Origin: Chloroflexota bacterium
GTDB lineage: Bacteria; Chloroflexota; Dormibacteria; CF-121
Direction of reading: 5' to 3'
NCBI GenBank assembly: GCA_005880605.1
Contig: VBIS01000159.1
Location: forward strand, 1-25,457
DNA: 25,457 nt
The notes beneath the pieces were generated by a model. That model had not been told where the DNA came from. It worked only from the letters and a program-made list of their open reading frames with translations, and did no database searches. Of the stretch, positions 7,303-14,389 are shown one piece after another; the first letter of the stretch is position 1, and each line of letters begins with the position of its first letter. The position numbers and the translations under genes were made by a program.

Positions 7303-7587
7303 ATGAACCGCAGTGTGGAGGCCAGGCTACGGGCCGAGGCGGATCATTGCTATCAATGGAGCAACGGGCCGGGCGCCGTCTACGCCGTCCACGACCACCC
7401 CTATCGAAAGATTCTCTATGTAACCCAGGGGTCGATCACATTCACACCCACAGGCCGACCGGCGATCGAGATCCGAGCCGGAGACCGGATGGACCTTCCG
7501 GCTGGAACGGCCCACGGAGCCGTGGTCGGGCCAGACGGGGTCGTTTGCTGGGAGGGCCAGGCGAAAGTTAGGCCAGCTCGAGCTTGA
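7303..7587 (+). CDS. Small cupin-domain protein
   Basis: This protein of about 94 residues consists of a single cupin barrel. Motif 1 is HDHPYRKILYVTQGSITF, with an HxH metal pair, and motif 2 is RAGDRMDLPAGTAHGAVVG, ending in the usual histidine. Such small cupins bind a divalent metal and act as isomerases, dioxygenases or ligand sensors. The specific role is not evident. I start at ATG 7303. A GTG at 7288 in the same frame would add five residues. It diverges from the MFS transporter. Its 3' end overlaps the convergent amidohydrolase by 20 bases. Confidence 0.85.
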   Translation: MNRSVEARLRAEADHCYQWSNGPGAVYAVHDHPYRKILYVTQGSITFTPTGRPAIEIRAGDRMDLPAGTAHGAVVGPDGVVCWEGQAKVRPARA

Positions 7588-8419
7588 GCAACCGCGCGGC
7601 GTTCTCGCGAAGAATCTTCGCCTTGGCCTCCGGCTTGAGTGACAGCGCATCCAACTCTTCGAGCACACGGGCCGGCTTGATGAACGGGTAGTCGCTGCCA
7701 AAAAGCGTTCGATCCTGCAGGCGACCGCCGATCTCTCGGACAAGCTCCTCCGGGTAATATCGCGGCGACCAGCCGGAGAGCTCGATGTAGATATTCGTTT
7801 TGTGGAGCGCCATCGCGATCAGCTCCAGGTGCCAGGGCCAGCCAAAGTGCGCCGCGATGATGGGCAGCTCCGGAAAACGCGCCGCGACTGCGTCCAGATG
7901 TATGGGTCGGGCGGGATCGAGCTTGATGCCCTGGCCGCCCGGCTGCCCGGCGCCGATGCCGCTGGTTCCAGTGTGGAACAGACACGGCAGCTTGAGCTCG
8001 GCGGCCTTCTCCCAGAGCTTGAAGTGCCGCTCATCGCTCGGGTAGAAGTCCTGCATCGACGGATGGAACTTCGCGCCTTTGGCGCCGAGCTCTTTGACCG
8101 CACGCTCCAACTGCTCGACCGCGTCGGGCTTCCAGGGATCGACCGAGGCGAAGAACGCGAAACGCTTCGGATGTCGCTTGACGATCGCGCTAACGAAGTC
8201 ATTCCCGAGCGGCGGCCGGTGAGTCGCGGTCTCGGCATCCCAGGCGAGCAGAATCCCAAAGATTTGCTCCTGGGCAAACTCCACGGCGAGCTCGTCGACG
8301 CTGCGCTCGTGGACCTGAGCGCGAAAATATTTTGCCGCGCCCTCGCGGTAGGGACCCATGCTGCCATCGAGCCATTCCTTTAGGGGCAGATGAACATGTA
8401 GGTCGACCGCGCGGATCAA
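7568..8419 (-). CDS. Amidohydrolase-2 family metal-dependent hydrolase
   Basis: This protein of about 283 residues starts at TTG 8419, two bases after the upstream MOSC gene's stop. That start places DLHVHLP (H8, H10), the first metal motif, right at the N-terminus. Later motifs are KFHPSMQDFYP, CLFHTGTSG (metal His), IAAHFGWPW and LFGSDYPF (catalytic Asp). This order is typical of the amidohydrolase-2 group, which includes decarboxylases and lactonases such as ACMSD and 2-pyrone-4,6-dicarboxylate hydrolase relatives. It is a cytosolic TIM barrel acting on an unidentified substrate. A longer frame upstream overlaps MOSC coding sequence and is unlikely to be used. Confidence 0.88.
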   Translation of the reverse strand: MIRAVDLHVHLPLKEWLDGSMGPYREGAAKYFRAQVHERSVDELAVEFAQEQIFGILLAWDAETATHRPPLGNDFVSAIVKRHPKRFAFFASVDPWKPDAVEQLERAVKELGAKGAKFHPSMQDFYPSDERHFKLWEKAAELKLPCLFHTGTSGIGAGQPGGQGIKLDPARPIHLDAVAARFPELPIIAAHFGWPWHLELIAMALHKTNIYIELSGWSPRYYPEELVREIGGRLQDRTLFGSDYPFIKPARVLEELDALSLKPEAKAKILRENAARLLKLELA

Positions 8420-8420
8420 G

Positions 8421-8864
8421 TTACGAGGCCAGTGGCTCTGCTTCTTCGAGGGTGATGCGATCGCCGACGCTGATCGACCCGCCGTTGACGACGCGAGCGA
8501 CCATGCCACGCCGGCCCACGAGCTCGTCTTTGAGACCCATGCGGATCTCATCCATGCGAAAGCACGGTTCGCAGACTTTCGTGATCTCGAGCACTGCGCT
8601 GTCGCCCAGCCTGACGCGGGTGCCGACTGGGAGGCCCATGACGTGCAGGCCCTCGACGGTCAGGTTCTCTTTGATCGTTCCCGGTTCGACGCCGACCTCG
8701 TCGAGCGCTTCCTGGTCGGCAAGCAACACCTGGCGATCGGAGGTGGCGACGGCGTGCTTGTCGCCCTCGATCCCGAGTCCGGCAATCAGAGTCGCATTGG
8801 CCAGCAGCTGCATCGGCTCGCGGTGGCCCGGGCAGAGCTGAATCGAAACAATCCGTGCCGGCAC
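8421..8864 (-). CDS. MOSC domain protein
   Basis: This 147-residue protein starts at GTG and consists of one MOSC (molybdenum cofactor sulfurase C-terminal) domain. The recognisable blocks are GIEGDKHA, RQVLLADQEALDE, TIKENLTVEG, GTRVRLGDSAVLEIT and a CEPC cysteine pair (C98, C101), followed by GMVARVVNGGSISVGD. Stand-alone MOSC proteins such as YiiM handle sulfur or reduce N-hydroxylated bases with a molybdenum cofactor bound through a conserved cysteine. It is the first gene of a two-gene unit with the amidohydrolase. Confidence 0.88.
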   Translation of the reverse strand: MPARIVSIQLCPGHREPMQLLANATLIAGLGIEGDKHAVATSDRQVLLADQEALDEVGVEPGTIKENLTVEGLHVMGLPVGTRVRLGDSAVLEITKVCEPCFRMDEIRMGLKDELVGRRGMVARVVNGGSISVGDRITLEEAEPLAS

Positions 8865-8918
8865 GGCTAAAGATTACGGGATGAGCGGAAGGGCTGCCAG
8901 CTTCGAGCCGGCCCTTGC

Positions 8919-8924
8919 TACGAT
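8919..8924 (+). promoter_or_regulatory. Candidate -10 element, leaderless start of fumC
   Basis: TACGAT matches TANNNT and ends eight bases before the fumC ATG. No Shine-Dalgarno is visible, so transcription probably begins at or next to the start codon. The -35 is weak. Confidence 0.35.
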
Positions 8925-8932
8925 GACCGCGA

Positions 8933-10357
8933 ATGGCGGACGAGACTGGCGTGCGAGTCGAACGAGACTCCATGGGCGAGGTTCGAGTTCCCGCGGACGC
9001 CTTTTACGGCGCGAGCACCCAGAGGGCCCGACAGAACTTCCCCATCAGCAACCTCCGGCTGCCCCGTCGATTTATTCGCTCGCTGGCCCAGATCAAGGGT
9101 GCAGCGGCGCTCGTAAACGCTGAGCTGGGGCTGCTGGAGACGCGCCTCGCCAACCCGATCCAGCAAGCCGCCGAGGAGGTCGAGGAAGGCAAGTTCGACA
9201 AGGACTTCGTGGTCGATGTTTTTCAAACTGGTTCTGGGACATCGACCAACACCAACGCCAACGAGGTGATCGCCAACCGCGCCAACCAGATCCTCGGTCA
9301 AGCGCTCGGCACGCACAACCCGGTGCATCCAAACGACCACGTCAACATGTGCCAGTCGAGCAACGACGTCTTCCCCTCGGCGATGCAACTGGCGGCGCTG
9401 GTGGCAATCCACGAAGAGCTGGTGCCGGCGCTCTCCTATCTCAAGGGCACGCTCGACACCAAGGCGAAAGAGTTCATGCCGGTCATCAAGACCGGCCGGA
9501 CGCACTTGCAGGACGCGACGCCGATCCGGCTCGGCCAGGAGTTCGCGGGCTATACCGGCCAGCTGCATCGATCGCTGGATCGGGTCCAGCGCACCGCGGA
9601 AGAGCTCGCCGAGTTGCCGCTGGGCGGCACGGCGGTGGGGACCGGCATCAACGCCCATCCCGAGTTCGCCCAGCGCGTCTCATCGCACCTGAGTCGCCGC
9701 GCCGGCGTGCTGGTGCATGAAACCGACAATCACTTTCAGGCGCAGGCGACGCTGGATGCCGTGCTGTCGATGGCGGGGGCTCTGCGTACCGTAGCGGTGA
9801 GCCTCTGGAAGATCAGCAACGACCTGCGCTGGCTCGCCTCCGGCCCACGCGCCGGGCTGGGTGAGATCACCCTGCCTGAGGTGCAGCCAGGAAGCTCGAT
9901 CATGCCGGGGAAGGTCAATCCCGTGATCATCGAGTCAGTCACGATGGTCATCGCGAAAGTGCTCGGCAACGACCAGACGATCGCGGTCGCCGCACAGGCA
10001 GGCAGCATCTTCGAGCTCAACCTGATGATGCCGGTGGCCGCGTACGCCTTGCTCGAGTCGATCGCCCTGTTGTCGGCCGCTGCCCAGAACCTGGGCGAGA
10101 AGTGCATCGCCGGAATCAAGGCGACGGAGCGCGGGCCGCAAATGGTCGAACAAGGACTGATGCTCGCCACCGCCCTCGCGCCAGCCATCGGCTATGATGC
10201 CGCCGCGAAAATCGCCAAGGAGGCGCTGACCACCGGCAAGACCATCCGTGAGATCGCTCGCGAGCGGACGAAACTTACGCCTGCCGAGCTCGATCGCTTG
10301 CTGGATCCCTCGCGCATGACCCAACCTGGCGTCGAGGCAGGACCCGCCAGCGGCTAG
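8933..10357 (+). CDS. fumC: Class II fumarate hydratase
   Basis: This 474-residue protein is of standard length for class II (iron-free, homotetrameric) fumarase and catalyses fumarate plus water to malate in the TCA cycle. Signature blocks include the QTGSGTSTNTNANEVIANRA stretch near 98, NMCQSSNDVFPSAM near 138, GRTHLQDATP with catalytic H191, and GSSIMPGKVNP (320-330) with the active-site serine loop. The same superfamily includes aspartate ammonia-lyase. The GTAVGTG block and TNTNANE fit fumarase better. It is cytosolic, transcribed alone or with the downstream winged-helix gene 28 bases away. Confidence 0.96.
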   Translation: MADETGVRVERDSMGEVRVPADAFYGASTQRARQNFPISNLRLPRRFIRSLAQIKGAAALVNAELGLLETRLANPIQQAAEEVEEGKFDKDFVVDVFQTGSGTSTNTNANEVIANRANQILGQALGTHNPVHPNDHVNMCQSSNDVFPSAMQLAALVAIHEELVPALSYLKGTLDTKAKEFMPVIKTGRTHLQDATPIRLGQEFAGYTGQLHRSLDRVQRTAEELAELPLGGTAVGTGINAHPEFAQRVSSHLSRRAGVLVHETDNHFQAQATLDAVLSMAGALRTVAVSLWKISNDLRWLASGPRAGLGEITLPEVQPGSSIMPGKVNPVIIESVTMVIAKVLGNDQTIAVAAQAGSIFELNLMMPVAAYALLESIALLSAAAQNLGEKCIAGIKATERGPQMVEQGLMLATALAPAIGYDAAAKIAKEALTTGKTIREIARERTKLTPAELDRLLDPSRMTQPGVEAGPASG

Positions 10358-10385
10358 GGCTCTGTCCCAAGGCGCCGCGCTATCG

Positions 10386-11468
10386 ATGCGTGCCGCTGCG
10401 CAGCGTCTGACTCGAGACAGGGCCAGAGCAGGGCGTCCGGCGATGATCCTGCGTGAGGTCGTCGGGCTACAGGCGCAGGTCCTCAGCGCGGCGGCGCTCG
10501 GCATGCGTGTCCGCAGCACCGGTCTCCGTGCCGGCGACGTGAAACGTGCGCTCAACGACGACCGGTCCATCGTCCGCAGTTGGCTCATGCGCGGCACCCT
10601 GCACGTTGTCGCCAGTGACGACATCCGCTGGTTGGTTCAGCTGCTGGGCCCGGTCTTTGTCAGAGCGAACGCCACTCGGTATGCGCAACTCGGACTGGAC
10701 GACGACCTGAGATCCAGCGGTGTTGTCGCGATCCGCAAGATTCTCGCGCGCTCCGGCCCTCTGACGCGACACGAGATGGTCAATCGACTGCGCGGCCGGG
10801 GCATCGCGCTTGACTCGAAGACCCAGGCACCGATACACCTGATTGGGCTCGCCGCGTTGCAGGGCGTCCTGTGCCTGGGCCCCGAGCGGGACCGCGGCGA
10901 GTCGACCTATGTGCTGCTCGACGATTGGGTGCCTCGGGTCCGCACGCCATCGCGTGAGACGGCATTAGGCGAGCTGGCTCGCCGCTATGTTTCCGCGTAC
11001 GGACCGGCCACGATCGCCGATCTCTGCGCCTGGTCGGGTCTTCCCATTGCGGAGGCGCGGACGGCGGTTGCCGGCGCGAAAGCGAGCCTCACGGAGGTAA
11101 CGATCCAGGGGCAGCCGGGTTTTGTGCTCAAAGATCAGCTGCAGCAAACGGCCACGTCGGCGACGCCTGACGTTCGCCTGCTTCCGGCGTTCGACACCTA
11201 CTTGCTCGGCTACCGGCGGCGTGACCTGGCCGTGCCGCGGGAACTCCAGGCTCGCCTGCAGCGTGGCGGCGGGTGGATTCATCCCGCCGTTGTGGTCAAT
11301 GGCCGAGCCATAGCCGCATGGAGCCTGCGCAAGTCCGGCGGCCGAGGCATGGTGAGCGTCGAACCGTCGGGGCCGATCACGCGCGCGATCCACGCCGGCA
11401 TCGACTTGGAAGTCACGGATATCGGCCGCTTTCTCGACCTATCGCTCGAGCTCGAGATCGCGCGCTAA
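10386..11468 (+). CDS. Winged-helix DNA-binding protein, AlkZ/YcaQ-like (HTH_42)
   Basis: This 360-residue protein belongs to the HTH_42 family of tandem winged-helix proteins. Conserved features are GLQAQ near the N-terminus, SWLMRGTLHVV near 65, and the PAFDTYLLGYRRRD block near 267 followed by WIHPAVVVNGRAIAAW. Characterised members AlkZ and YcaQ (AlkX) are DNA glycosylases that unhook interstrand crosslinks or remove bulky alkyl adducts. The QAQ at 29-31 sits where AlkZ has its catalytic Q-x-Q pair, whereas YcaQ has Q-x-D. I infer a DNA glycosylase. Substrate is unknown. Its stop codon overlaps that of the convergent response regulator. Confidence 0.85.
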   Translation: MRAAAQRLTRDRARAGRPAMILREVVGLQAQVLSAAALGMRVRSTGLRAGDVKRALNDDRSIVRSWLMRGTLHVVASDDIRWLVQLLGPVFVRANATRYAQLGLDDDLRSSGVVAIRKILARSGPLTRHEMVNRLRGRGIALDSKTQAPIHLIGLAALQGVLCLGPERDRGESTYVLLDDWVPRVRTPSRETALGELARRYVSAYGPATIADLCAWSGLPIAEARTAVAGAKASLTEVTIQGQPGFVLKDQLQQTATSATPDVRLLPAFDTYLLGYRRRDLAVPRELQARLQRGGGWIHPAVVVNGRAIAAWSLRKSGGRGMVSVEPSGPITRAIHAGIDLEVTDIGRFLDLSLELEIAR

Positions 11469-12127
11469 CTGTCGGCTTCGATCAGGCCCTTACGGATGGC
11501 GTACTTGACCAGCTCGGTCCGGTCGTGCATGTGGAGCTTTTTCATGATGTGGTCGCGATGCGTCTGAACGGTCTTGATACTCAGAAACAGCGTGTCCGCG
11601 ATCTGCCGGTTGGTCTTGCCTTCGGCGACTAAGCGCAGGACCTCGCGCTCGCGATCGCTGAGTGGCTCGAACGTTTCCTTCTCGGGCGCGCGCTGTAGAT
11701 AGTCCGAGACCAGCAGCCGTGCTACTGATGGGTAGAGATAGGGCTCGCCCTGGCTGGCGGCCTCGATGGCGGCGATCAGGTCCGAGGCCGCCGCCTTCTT
11801 CAGCACGTAACCCACGGCGCCGGCTTTGAGTGTTTGGAAAAAATATTCTTCGTTGTCATGCGCGGTGAGAATCAAAACCTGGGTCTGCGGGCAGAGCCGG
11901 CGAATCTCGCGCGTGACTTCGATCCCCGACATGTTCGGCATCGCCACGTCGACGACGGCGACATCAGGGCAGTTGGCGCGCGCCAAGCGGATTGCCTCAC
12001 GGCCTTCGGTGGCTTCGGCGATGACCTGGATGTCACTCTGGCCATCGATCACGGCGCGGATCCCGGCACGCACGAGGTTGTGATCCTCGACCAGCATCAC
12101 CTTGATCGTTTTGCGCTCAACCGACAT
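11465..12127 (-). CDS. NarL/LuxR-type response regulator
   Basis: This 220-residue response regulator starts at ATG 12127, six bases after a GGAGG Shine-Dalgarno. Its receiver domain (about 8-125) has acidic pair E14/D15, phospho-acceptor D60 in VVDVAMP and the conserved lysine K110. The C-terminal LuxR-type HTH (about 150-215) reads LSDREREVLRLVAEGKTNRQIA followed by LFLSIKTVQTHRDHIMKKL. It is a DNA-binding transcription factor activated by the kinase encoded just upstream, whose last 11 bases overlap its start. Targets are not known. Autoregulation through the palindrome at 13145-13170 is possible. Confidence 0.95.
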   Translation of the reverse strand: MSVERKTIKVMLVEDHNLVRAGIRAVIDGQSDIQVIAEATEGREAIRLARANCPDVAVVDVAMPNMSGIEVTREIRRLCPQTQVLILTAHDNEEYFFQTLKAGAVGYVLKKAAASDLIAAIEAASQGEPYLYPSVARLLVSDYLQRAPEKETFEPLSDREREVLRLVAEGKTNRQIADTLFLSIKTVQTHRDHIMKKLHMHDRTELVKYAIRKGLIEADS

Positions 12128-13139
12128 GGTTGTCCTCCAGCGGCAGGTTGGCGACGACTTCTGTACCTTTGAGCGGCGCCGAGTGGATTTCGAGGGTCCC
12201 CCGTAGCAGGGTAGCGCGCTCCCGCATCCCGAAGATCCCCAGCCCGGCGCGCCCTGGCTCTTCGCGCTCCGGGATGCTGCCCGGATCGAAGCCGACGCCG
12301 TCGTCGCGGACCCGGAGCCGAACATGGCCGTCGAGGCACCGCAGGTCGATGTTTACGTGCGATGCCCTCGCATATTTGTTCGCGTTGGTCAGGGCCTCCT
12401 GCGCGATCCGATAGAGGGCCGTCTCGATCGGCGCCGGGAGGCGGTCGCGCAGTCCGTCGACCTGGAGCGCGACCTGGGCTCCGGAGGGCTGCTTGGCGAG
12501 GGTGCGCAGTGCCGGCACCAGGCCGAGGTCGTCCAGCACCGAGGGTCGCAGATCCTGAGACATCCGGTGCACTTCTTCGAGCGTTTCCTCCAGCGTCCGC
12601 TTGACCGCCTCGAGCTGCTGCCGTGCCTTGACGTCGCCGGTACGTTCCAGCAGCAGATCAAGGCTGATGATCTCGTGGGTCAGCGCCTGGCCGGTCTGGT
12701 CGTGGAGCTCGCGCGCTACTCGCTGTCGCTCGCGCTCCTGCGCCTGCAGGACACGTTGCGCGCTGACGTGGCGTTCGTGCTCCAGCCGGTCGAGCATGGA
12801 GTTAAAAACCGTCGCGATCCGTCGCAGGTCCGGATCAGAAAAGTTGGCATGGACCCGCGGTTCATCGATTCCCGGCTGCACGGCGCTCATGGTGGACTCC
12901 AGCTCGCGGATCGGCTTGAAGGCGAGCCTCAAGATCAGAAAGTTGGCGACCAGGATGGCGACCAGCCCGATCGCGAGCAGCCCCACCAGGAACGGCAGCC
13001 GCGTGCGCCCGGAGAAATTCAACGTGATCAGCGGGCCACTGATGGCGCCGGCGGCAATGATGGCGCTGTTGGCCACAACCACCTTCTGAAAGGTGGTCAG
13101 GTTCCGATGCCACCACCGAGGGTCCAAAGAGGGTCTCAC
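12117..13139 (-). CDS. Two-component sensor histidine kinase (HisKA_3/NarL-partner type)
   Basis: This 340-residue kinase starts at GTG. It has two membrane helices (about 18-40 and 48-70) separated by a very short external loop, then a HAMP-like linker (about 71-123). A HisKA_3 dimerisation domain follows, with the phospho-histidine in RVARELHDQTGQ (H146). The C-terminal ATPase domain has an N-box TNANKYARAS (about 251-260) and DDGVGFD (about 279). The tiny extracytoplasmic loop suggests an intramembrane or envelope-stress sensor (LiaS-like arrangement) rather than a solute receptor. It is the first gene of the operon with the response regulator. Confidence 0.94.
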   Translation of the reverse strand: MRPSLDPRWWHRNLTTFQKVVVANSAIIAAGAISGPLITLNFSGRTRLPFLVGLLAIGLVAILVANFLILRLAFKPIRELESTMSAVQPGIDEPRVHANFSDPDLRRIATVFNSMLDRLEHERHVSAQRVLQAQERERQRVARELHDQTGQALTHEIISLDLLLERTGDVKARQQLEAVKRTLEETLEEVHRMSQDLRPSVLDDLGLVPALRTLAKQPSGAQVALQVDGLRDRLPAPIETALYRIAQEALTNANKYARASHVNIDLRCLDGHVRLRVRDDGVGFDPGSIPEREEPGRAGLGIFGMRERATLLRGTLEIHSAPLKGTEVVANLPLEDNHVG

Positions 13140-13144
13140 AGCTC

Positions 13145-13170
13145 ATTTTAGGCGCCGTTCGGCGCAAAAT
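13145..13170 (-). promoter_or_regulatory. Palindrome overlapping the histidine kinase promoter
   Basis: GCGCCG-TT-CGGCGC (13152-13165) is a perfect six-base inverted repeat. It is flanked by ATTTT and AAAAT, which extend the symmetry with a two-base offset. On the minus strand TAAAAT (13145-13150), a good -10, lies five bases before the kinase GTG. The palindrome abuts its upstream side, a classic operator position. Hairpin formation in an RNA is the alternative. Confidence 0.5.
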
Positions 13171-13285
13171 TTTGGGCGCGCCAGCCATTCAGTTTGAAGC
13201 CGATGCGCATTCAGGTCCTCGCCTGATGCGCGGCACGTTAGCCGGCGCCCAGACTGGGTACAGACATAGCCCCTCCCCTCTTTTA
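13171..13285. other. Gene-free stretch between histidine kinase and orphan terminator
   Basis: No convincing protein-coding frame is seen. A seven-codon plus-strand frame (MRIQVLA) overlaps a second ATG at its stop, but neither has a Shine-Dalgarno. The plus-strand terminator just to the right suggests that part of this stretch is transcribed as a short RNA. Confidence 0.4.
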
Positions 13286-13317
13286 GCGGGCCGCTCCCCC
13301 AGCGGCCCGCATTTTTT
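13286..13317 (+). terminator. Strong orphan rho-independent terminator
   Basis: GCGGGCCGCT (13286-13295), a CCCCC loop and AGCGGCCCGC (13301-13310) form a perfect ten-base-pair stem followed by ATTTTTT. The T-run is on the plus strand only, yet no plus-strand gene lies upstream until the winged-helix gene, which ends at 11468. It therefore appears to end an unannotated short transcript. Confidence 0.85.
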
Positions 13318-13341
13318 CACCGGGCCCGGCGGTGGGTCGCC

Positions 13342-13866
13342 CTAAGAAGACCCGGCGATTGGAAGGTCGCGAAAGCCAACGTCCGTCAACTCCCGATTCC
13401 AATGAAGCATCCCCGGCATCGTTCGCCCAACCAGTGCAGGCCAACGCTCGAAGGCCACCTTGGAAATCGCGGCAGGCAGATCGGCGAGCCGTAGGCTCAC
13501 CGTCGAGATGGCTGCATCTGAGGGTAGCCAAGCTTCGTAGCCTCCGATCGACTGCCGAATCTCGAAAAGCAGGAATTCCTCCGGTCCCCCCGCTATTTTC
13601 AGAGCTTTCGTATCGTCTCCCCATGGGTACCAGGCGTACTGGAATCCGATCGGTACCGTCGTGTCCGAAGGCGACGATCGGTAAAACTCAATAACGCTGC
13701 GGTCGACAGCACTGACGAGCGCGTCCATGTCTTCGTAACCACCCGAGTCCGGCGGCAGCCTGCCCTCGCCGATGAACCCGGCGGCAAGGCTGCCGTCGGG
13801 ATGGTGCTCGACGATAACGGTGACGAGATCTGGCATGCGGAGCCGTGATCGCCCGAATAACCTCAT
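13342..13866 (-). CDS. Hypothetical protein, no family recognised
   Basis: This protein of about 174 residues starts at ATG 13866 (GGGG five bases upstream). ATG 13836 in the same frame would give MPDLVTVIVEHHPDG. The predicted fold mixes strands and helices: an N-terminal strand, a helix near 50-65 (MDALVSAVDRSVIEFY), then FQYAWYPWGDD, and a tryptophan-containing C-terminal helix and tail. There is no signal peptide or membrane segment. It is rich in acidic residues and probably cytosolic. It diverges from the DUF3090 gene with only 28 bases between the starts. I cannot suggest a function. Codon usage looks like its neighbours, though the region is slightly richer in AT. Confidence 0.7.
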   Translation of the reverse strand: MRLFGRSRLRMPDLVTVIVEHHPDGSLAAGFIGEGRLPPDSGGYEDMDALVSAVDRSVIEFYRSSPSDTTVPIGFQYAWYPWGDDTKALKIAGGPEEFLLFEIRQSIGGYEAWLPSDAAISTVSLRLADLPAAISKVAFERWPALVGRTMPGMLHWNRELTDVGFRDLPIAGSS

Positions 13867-13894
13867 GGGCACCCCACTGCGACAATAAAACCAG

Positions 13895-14386
13895 ATGGCG
13901 TCGGAAAGCTTCGACTTCGAACAAGTGGCCCGAGTGACCACCGGGGCGGTCGGTGAGCCAGGCAAGCGCGCCTTTTACTTGCAGGTGCGAACGGACGCGG
14001 AGCTGGTCAGCCTAGCCATCGAGAAAGACCAGCTGAAGGCGCTCAGCGAACGTCTGCAGGAGGTCTTCTCCCAGGTGCCAGTTCCCCCGGCCGGCAAGCT
14101 GCCGGACATGGCACTCGAAGAACCCATCGCGCCCATCTGGCGGGTCGGCTTCATGACGCTGACCTATAGCCAGGATGAGAAAGCCTTCGAAGTCTCGCTG
14201 GTCGAGCTGGTCGACGAAGGCGATCAGCCCGCGACGGGGCATTTCCAGGCGACCCTCCCCCAGATGCAGGCCCTCGCCGCGCACGCGGCGACCCTCATCA
14301 GCGCCGGCCGTCCACCCTGCCCGATGTGCGGCGGCCCCATCGATCACGATGGCGGCGTGTGTCCGCGGCTGAACGGACACCATTAA
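13895..14386 (+). CDS. DUF3090 family protein
   Basis: This 163-residue protein matches DUF3090. The N-terminal block TTGAVGEPGKRAFYLQVRT, the EKDQLKALSERL helix and the WRVGFMTLTY strand are typical of the family. So is the C-terminal zinc ribbon, CPMCGGPIDHDG then VCPRLNGH. The family is found mainly in Actinobacteria and relatives and is nearly always next to the SCO1664-type kinase-like gene, as here (three bases apart). In Actinobacteria this pair often lies close to mycothiol ligase or a histidine phosphatase, from memory. No biochemical function is established. The zinc ribbon suggests nucleic-acid or partner-protein binding. Confidence 0.9.
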   Translation: MASESFDFEQVARVTTGAVGEPGKRAFYLQVRTDAELVSLAIEKDQLKALSERLQEVFSQVPVPPAGKLPDMALEEPIAPIWRVGFMTLTYSQDEKAFEVSLVELVDEGDQPATGHFQATLPQMQALAAHAATLISAGRPPCPMCGGPIDHDGGVCPRLNGHH

Positions 14387-14389
14387 CTG

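Noticed and set aside
2255..7310. A repeated 'cattatggag' string at the etfB/radical SAM and MFS/cupin divergent starts
   Set aside because: Two copies of a ten-base string with a start codon inside are compatible with chance. It was not treated as a regulon motif.
6018..7571. A 517-codon plus-strand frame across the MFS gene
   Set aside because: Its protein is charged, low-complexity and without family motifs. It is the antisense of a clear twelve-helix transporter, a common shadow in high-GC DNA.
13202..13225. A seven-residue leader-peptide frame upstream of the orphan terminator
   Set aside because: There is no Shine-Dalgarno, no run of a regulatory amino acid and no downstream plus-strand operon before the terminator.
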